Assembly: GCA_046349435.1 (NCBI GenBank)
Contig: JAXMCI010000005.1
Coordinates: 62,001 to 126,000, forward strand
Direction: 5' to 3'
DNA length: 64,000 nucleotides
Source: JAXMCI01 sp046349435
GTDB lineage: Bacteria > Pseudomonadota > Alphaproteobacteria > Dongiales > Dongiaceae
Below are positions 59,395-64,000 of this stretch, piece after piece. Position numbers and translations under genes: made by a program. Below the pieces are notes generated by a model, which was not told the DNA's origin, did not search any database, and worked only from the letters and a program-made list of their open reading frames with translations. Each line of letters begins with the position of its first letter. Within the stretch, counting starts at the first letter, position 1.

Positions 59395-59913
59395 TCAGCC
59401 ATTGCCGCGGCCGGCGGCGAGATGGGGCAGGGCCGAGAGGTCGACGCGCCGCACCGCATCGGTGGCGGTCCAGCGGCCGCGGCCGTGGCGCGGCGTGTCG
59501 CGGGCGGGATCGAAGGGCGGCAGCGCGTAGCCCTCGGCATGCGGCATCGCCACATAGGGCTGGCCCAGGGACTGGACCACGGCGACCACAACGGGGTGCT
59601 CGTAGTAGGCGAAGCAGGCGGCGTTGCGCAGGAAGGCGAAGAGCGCCGGCTCGGTGCGCTCGAGCGCCGCCACGACGGCGATGCGGGCGGCCTCGTCCTT
59701 GCCGGCGAGCGGCCCGCCGCAGGCCGCGAGCGCGGCCGCGACCGAAGCCACCGCGCCCTCGCCGCGGGCGGTCAGCAGCCGCGCGGCGACCACGCCCTGG
59801 ACGCCGACCGTCGAGGCGGCGGGCCAGCGCGCGTCGCCCGGAATGAGGATATCGACGAGAGCCGCCAGCTCGGCGGCCTGCGCATGGGCAGTGGCGGGGC
59901 TCGACGGGGGCAT
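59395..59913 (-). CDS. gluconate 2-dehydrogenase subunit 3-like protein
   Basis: A 172-residue small subunit. LAALVDILIPGDARWPAAS and the C-terminal YALPPFDPARDTPRHGRGRW match Gluconate_2-dh3 proteins, which accompany GMC dehydrogenases and assist their folding or export. No clear Tat or Sec signal is visible, unlike many relatives. ATG 59913 with AGAGGA five bases upstream is preferred over GTG 59928. Confidence 0.82.
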   Translation of the reverse strand: MPPSSPATAHAQAAELAALVDILIPGDARWPAASTVGVQGVVAARLLTARGEGAVASVAAALAACGGPLAGKDEAARIAVVAALERTEPALFAFLRNAACFAYYEHPVVVAVVQSLGQPYVAMPHAEGYALPPFDPARDTPRHGRGRWTATDAVRRVDLSALPHLAAGRGNG

Positions 59914-59928
59914 CAAGTCCTCTGGCAC

Positions 59929-60189
59929 GACTGATTCCGCAAGGGGTCTGCCGACCTCTAGAAGCCGTGCCGCCGCAAGTCAAGCGGCTGGCTCGGCTGT
60001 CGTGGATCGACCCTGCCGGCCGGTTCGGCGCAGCCGCCGGCCGGCGAATTGACCCTGCCGCGATAAGAGATATTTGATCATAAATACACGCTTGTTGCGG
60101 TGGCCTCGCGGGTGGGGGACGGCCGATGGGATGGACCTCGGACGGTCGCTGCTGGCGGGTGCGCTCGCGCTTGGCTCGCCGGCGCGGGG
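59929..60189. other. gene-free upstream region with an A/T-rich patch
   Basis: Between the minus-strand dehydrogenase unit and the decayed genes. The stretch 60060-60095 (GATAAGAGATATTTGATCAT and following) is much richer in A/T than its surroundings and probably holds a promoter, in which direction is unclear. Confidence 0.4.
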
Positions 60190-60700
60190 CCGGCGGCGCG
60201 CAGTCCTACCCCCGGCACTTCGACGAGGGCGAGACCTGGGTCCATCGGCCGTCGGGCATGACCTTCCGGCGACGGTGGGCGGCTTCCGCAAGTTCGAAGG
60301 TGGCAATATGACGAGGCCGGCTCGACGTCAGCGCCAACTACGAGCTCGAGGCGCCGGGCCTCGACATCGTCGTGACGTCGTCTACCGGCGCCGGCCGGCA
60401 CCGACCGGATCGGCTGCCGCGAGGAGTTCGAGCGCCGCAAGCGCGAGGTGGTCGATTTCAACCGACGTCGGAGCTGGTCAGCGAGGAACCGGCGCGGTCT
60501 CGGCCGGCCTGCGCGCTGTCGGCGCCGGGCGAGTTCGACCAGGACGTGAACATTCATGGCGTGCGCCGTGCGGTCGCATCCGGCTGTACGTGTTCTGCCC
60601 GCGATGGCCGCTGGGACATCGAGTACCGCATAACCTACCCGCGGGAAGCCGACGCTTCCGCGCGATCGCGGCCTTCATGCACGCGCTGCGCTGGCGCGAC
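60190..60700 (+). pseudogene. decayed conserved hypothetical gene
   Basis: Protein-like pieces appear in all three plus frames in a sensible order: SYPRHFDEGETWVHRPSGMTF, then FPATVGGFRKFEGGN, LDVSANYELEAPGLDIVV, REEFERRKREVVDFN, ELVSEEPARSRPACALS, GEFDQDVNIHG and FRAIAAFMHALRW. At least five frame changes separate them. The intact ancestor would be an about 180-residue secreted or cytoplasmic protein of unknown role. Confidence 0.6.
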
Positions 60701-60989
60701 GGCCGGGTCGACCCTGACGCCGCGCTCGCAATCGCCTCGAAGCAGACCAAGCCCGTCGCAAAGTCGCGACAATCCTCTCTTCTCTCACGATGCGCAGGTC
60801 ATGGCGTGTAGTGCGCGAGTGCAAGCGGGAATGAGCCGGCACCGGAATGCCACGTGGCCTGAGCCTCGAGCTTCCCAACCCGCTGGGAGCCGCGGCGGCG
60901 GCAGCGCGATCGCCGCCCTGCGTTGTCGCCGCGTCGAGCCATGGTTGCTCGGGCTGGCCGCGACCTTTGCCTGGGGGTCGCAATCCGGC

Positions 60990-62224
60990 TGACGCTGGAG
61001 GCTCGCGTCGGACCCCACGTCTGGTGCAACTCTTGCTGCCCTGGGCGGTGCTGCTGCTGCCCCTGCCCCAGTGGGTCGGTCCGGTCGGCCCTCCGGCCGC
61101 AGGCGCCTGGCTCGTGCCGCTGGCGGTGCGCTGGCCGTCATCGCCGCGCCGCTGGCGAGCCGTGGGTGCTCCGCTCGAGGCGAGAGCGACATGGGCCCGG
61201 GCCGTTCTGTGGGCAGCGGTCCAGGCCCGCGCTCGCCTGCTGCTGGCCGGGGCTGAGCCTGCTGCTGTCGGAACGGGCGCTGTTCACCCTCGGGCTCTCC
61301 GCCGGGTGGCTGCGGGGATCTGGACCTGCCTGCTGGTCCTGCCCTGGCTCGCGCTGGCGCTGCTGCAGGTCGGCCGGACACGCCGATCTTCGGTCTTCCT
61401 CGCTGGCTCCTCATGCGCTCGATTGGCTGCTGCGCCGCTGGCGCGGCCTTCGGGTGCTGCTGAACGCCTACGCGCTCTTCATCCTGGTCCGCGGCGAGAT
61501 GCCCGGGGGTTGTCGCGCCGATGGTCGTCGCCTTCGCCCTCGTTGGCGGCGCCCTCTGGTGCCTGACCTTCGGGCGGACGAGGGCATCGGCTCTCCGCCG
61601 CTTGCTGCTGCCCGCTCTGGTCGCGCCCGCCCGGCGCTCGTCGCCACCTGGCAGCGTATCGAGCAGGGTCTGACCGAGCCGCGCTACCTGCTGCTGATGC
61701 TCGGGGCCTCCTGCTCGGAACGGCCGCGTCGTGCTTTCGAGGCGCACGCCGGGACCCGCGACTGTGGCGCTCCCGCGGCGATGCTGGCGCTGGCCGCCTC
61801 GGGCGGCCCCTGGGGCGCCACACTGTCGGTGCGCAGCGCCGGGGCGTCAACGACCACGCGCTGCCCGCGATCGTCCTTCTCTGCGCAGCCCTCGCCACGC
61901 CGCTGCGCGCGCCGGATTCGATACGATGGTCAGCCGCGTTCTGCAGGCCGGGAAGCCGAGCTGGTCGATCGGCTGGTGCCCTCCGGCTGGAGCTGTCGGC
62001 ATCGGGGCGGGCGGTCTATGTCAGCGGACGGCACGTTCGGCGCTTCGATCTCCGGCCATTGCTTGCGCGCGGGACGCCGAGGACTGCATCGACCTCTCCT
62101 CGACGCGACCGCACCCGACGGCACGCGGCTGCGGCTGCGATCATGTCGGCTGGGCGAGCGCCTGGCGCCGACCCCGTCCTGCGGATGCCAGCTCGACCTG
62201 CTGCTGACCGATCTTCCGAAGTGA
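60990..62224 (+). pseudogene. decayed membrane protein gene (DUF4153-like)
   Basis: Hydrophobic pieces in changing frames include LVQLLLPWAVLLLPLPQWVG, GLRVLLNAYALFILVRGEMP, FALVGGALWCLTFGRTRASA, EPRYLLLMLG, MLALAASGGPWGATLSVRSA and, near the end, EDCIDLSSTRP and LDLLLTDLPK before a stop at 62224. The order and the WGA-SVRS element recall DUF4153 membrane proteins. Many frameshifts remove any continuous product. The family name is tentative. Confidence 0.5.
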
Positions 62225-62323
62225 GAGACAGAGCGATGACAGGACCCCGCGCTCGGGGGAAGGAGGGCGTTGCGCCGCCGCCGCTGCCACTGTAATCAGC
62301 AGTCAACAACAAAGGGCGGTGCC

Positions 62324-63628
62324 ATGGTGGGGAATGGCGGAATTGCCCGCTGCGCGTGGGGCGGAGCAATCGCGATCGGGGTGCTGGCCATGGCCGGCGC
62401 TGCCCGAGCCGACGGCGGCGGGATCGACACCGGCAACACGGCCTGGGTGCTGACCTCGACGGCGCTGGTCGTGCTGATGACCGTGCCGGGGCTGATCCTG
62501 TTCTATGGCGGGCTGGTGCGGAAGAAGAACGTGCTGGCCACCTTCGTGCAGTGCTTCGCGACCTGCGCGCTGGCCTCGATCGTCTGGATGATCGCCGGCT
62601 ACAGCCTGGCCTTCAGCCCGGGCAACGCCTTCATCGGCGGATTCGGCCGGCTGTTCCTCGACGGCATGACGCTGGACGCCAGGGTCGGCAGCATCCCCGA
62701 GGCCGCCTTCATGAGCTTCCAGATGGCCTTCGCGGTGATCGCGCCGGCGCTGATCACCGGCGCCTATGCCGACCGCATGAAGTTCTCGGCGATGCTGGCC
62801 TTCAGCGGCCTCTGGGTGCTCGCCGTCTACGCCCCGGTCTGCCACTGGGTGTGGGGCGGCGGCTTCCTGATGAGCGAGGGCGTGCTCGACTATGCCGGCG
62901 GCACGGTGGTGCACATCAATGCCGGCGTCGCCGGGCTGGTGGCCGCCATCATGATCGGCAAGCGCCTGCGCTACGGCGTCGAGCAGTTCCCGCCGCACAG
63001 CCTGGCGCTCTCGGTGGTCGGCGCGGCGCTGCTCTGGGTCGGCTGGTTCGGCTTCAACGCCGGCTCGGCGCTGGCCGCCGACGGGCGCGCGGCGATGGCG
63101 CTGGCGGTGACCCACATCGCCGCGGCCGGCGCCGCGCTCTCCTGGATGGCGGTCGAGTGGGCGCTGCGCGGCAAGCCGAGCGGCCTCGGCCTGATCTCCG
63201 GCGCGGTCGGCGGGCTGGTGGCGATCACCCCGGCCGCCGGGTTCGTCGGCCCGGTCGGCGGGCTGGTCATCGGGCTGCTCGCCGGGGTCGCCTGCTACTG
63301 GGGCGCCAACACGCTGAAGCGCCAGGTGCGCTACGACGACTCGCTCGACGCCTTCGGCATCCACGGCATCGGCGGCATCGTCGGCGCGCTCCTCACCGGC
63401 GTCTTCGCCAATCAGGCGATCGGCGGCACGGCGGGGCTGATCGAAGGCAACGCGGCGCAGCTGCTCTGGCAGCTCTGGGGCGTGGTGGCGACGATCCTCT
63501 ATTGCGCCGCCGCCACCTGGCTCCTGCTGTTCCTGATCGAGCGCACCATCGGCCTGCGCGTCGACGCCAGGGCGGAGACCATCGGCCTCGACATCTCGCT
63601 GCACGGCCAGCGGGCCTACGAGCTCTAG
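62324..63628 (+). CDS. amtB: ammonium transporter AmtB
   Basis: A 434-residue Amt channel: a signal-like N-terminus followed by eleven membrane helices. GLILFYGGLVRKKNVLATFV, AVYAPVCHWVWGGGFL, GGTVVHINAGVAGLVAAI (first pore His) and DAFGIHGIGGIVGALLTG (second pore His) are diagnostic. It conducts ammonium/ammonia into the cell and is gated by the PII protein encoded ten bases downstream. AAGGG precedes ATG 62324. No sigma-54 site was seen upstream, although many amtB genes have one. Confidence 0.96.
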   Translation: MVGNGGIARCAWGGAIAIGVLAMAGAARADGGGIDTGNTAWVLTSTALVVLMTVPGLILFYGGLVRKKNVLATFVQCFATCALASIVWMIAGYSLAFSPGNAFIGGFGRLFLDGMTLDARVGSIPEAAFMSFQMAFAVIAPALITGAYADRMKFSAMLAFSGLWVLAVYAPVCHWVWGGGFLMSEGVLDYAGGTVVHINAGVAGLVAAIMIGKRLRYGVEQFPPHSLALSVVGAALLWVGWFGFNAGSALAADGRAAMALAVTHIAAAGAALSWMAVEWALRGKPSGLGLISGAVGGLVAITPAAGFVGPVGGLVIGLLAGVACYWGANTLKRQVRYDDSLDAFGIHGIGGIVGALLTGVFANQAIGGTAGLIEGNAAQLLWQLWGVVATILYCAAATWLLLFLIERTIGLRVDARAETIGLDISLHGQRAYEL

Positions 63629-63638
63629 GAGGCCGGCC

Positions 63639-63983
63639 ATGAAGTACGTCATCGCCATCATCCAGCCGCACAAGCTCGAGGAGGTGCGCGACGCGCTCGT
63701 CGAGCTCGGGATCCTGGCGATCACCGCCAACGAGGTGCGGCGCTTCGGCACCAGCGAGGAGCATGTCGAGTTCTATCGCGCCGAGGAGTACCGGGTCGGC
63801 TTCCTGCCCAAGATGCGCGTCGAGTTCGCCGTCTCCGACGATCTGATGGACCGGGCGGTGCAGGCGCTGCGCGACGCCGCCACCACCGGCAGCGTCGGCG
63901 ACGGCCGGATCTACGTGCTCGAGCTGGCCCTGACCGTGCAGATCCGCACCGGCCGCATCGACGCCGACGTTCTGGCGCTTTGA
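63639..63983 (+). CDS. glnK: PII-like nitrogen regulatory protein with altered ligand residues
   Basis: A 114-residue PII protein translated after AGGAGG directly behind amtB, the usual GlnK position though in amtB-glnK order. The core MKYVIAIIQPHKLEEVRDAL, the T-loop end EFYRAEEYRVGFLPK (Tyr46, Arg47, Tyr51) and VGDGRIYVLEL are clear. Compared with E. coli PII numbering, positions 38-41 read T-S-E-E instead of R-Q-K-G, Lys85 is Ser, Lys90 is Arg and Arg101 is Gln. Gln39, Lys90 and Arg101 normally bind 2-oxoglutarate or ATP, so its sensing may differ from classical GlnK. Confidence 0.92.
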   Translation: MKYVIAIIQPHKLEEVRDALVELGILAITANEVRRFGTSEEHVEFYRAEEYRVGFLPKMRVEFAVSDDLMDRAVQALRDAATTGSVGDGRIYVLELALTVQIRTGRIDADVLAL

Positions 63984-64000
63984 GGCGGAGGCACCGCCTG

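Noticed and set aside
60074..60811. A 245-codon frame as a real gene
   Set aside because: Recognisable protein pieces occur only in parts of it and continue in other frames, so it is a segment of a decayed gene.
62225..62323. A sigma-54 promoter before amtB
   Set aside because: Many amtB genes have one, but no TGG-N9-GC type match with the required half-sites was found here.
1..64000. tRNA, rRNA genes and CRISPR arrays
   Set aside because: No cloverleaf-like, rRNA-like or regularly spaced repeat sequences were noticed by eye; a covariance-model search was not possible.

Overview
This is a very GC-rich proteobacterial window, probably alphaproteobacterial; that placement rests on gene content and base composition only. 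No rRNA, tRNA or CRISPR array was seen. Its core is a large exosortase A (XrtA/PEP-CTERM) exopolysaccharide locus, followed by accessory islands with gene decay and an insertion sequence.

Layout. (1) 1-10093, plus strand: a tightly coupled XrtA operon with outer-membrane barrel (5'-truncated by the window), ExeA-like ATPase, polysaccharide deacetylase, FemAB-like protein, glycosyltransferase, exosortase A fused to an EpsI domain, asparagine-synthase-like amidotransferase and an acetyltransferase. Stop and start codons overlap at most joints. (2) 10094-19619: a gene-free leader with a possible 16-codon leader peptide, then a type I secretion ABC transporter, its membrane fusion protein and a 1961-residue RTX protein as likely cargo. 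(3) 19674-41004: polymer assembly and decoration genes in several divergent blocks: methyltransferases, O-ligase, acyltransferase, nucleotidyltransferase, SDR, PIG-L deacetylase, two epimerases, glycosyltransferases, an MBOAT/SGNH acetylation pair, an aminopeptidase-like protein, a HAD-UbiA fusion and one PEP-CTERM protein that is the likely exosortase substrate. Most divergent promoter regions here carry sigma-54 (-24/-12) promoters, often back to back, which suggests one RpoN-dependent regulon.

(4) 41034-49078: an aldolase, then a three-gene unit made of a CesT-type type III secretion chaperone, a 737-residue probable effector with an atypical kinase core, and an unknown protein. Next come a scar of two broken sugar-metabolism genes, a decayed IS256-family element with direct and inverted repeats, an eCIS-core (DUF4157) protein and a shikimate-dehydrogenase-like gene. 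(5) 49110-53537: four overlapping glycosyltransferase genes. (6) 53541-59913, minus strand: a gluconate-dehydrogenase-subunit-3-like protein, GMC oxidoreductase, threonine-synthase-like enzyme, a PqqD-like protein with a peptide-like tail, and a three-domain GT32/HprK-like/GT2 protein apparently starting at CTG. This may be a peptide or glycan modification system. (7) About 60190-62224: two heavily frameshifted decayed genes. (8) 62324-63983: amtB and a PII protein lacking several canonical ligand-binding residues.

Three genes in region 3 (nucleotidyltransferase, SGNH protein, MBOAT) each become well-formed if one missing base is restored in a GC-rich stretch. They may be single-base sequence errors or true frameshifts, and their 3' ends should be read with that in mind.
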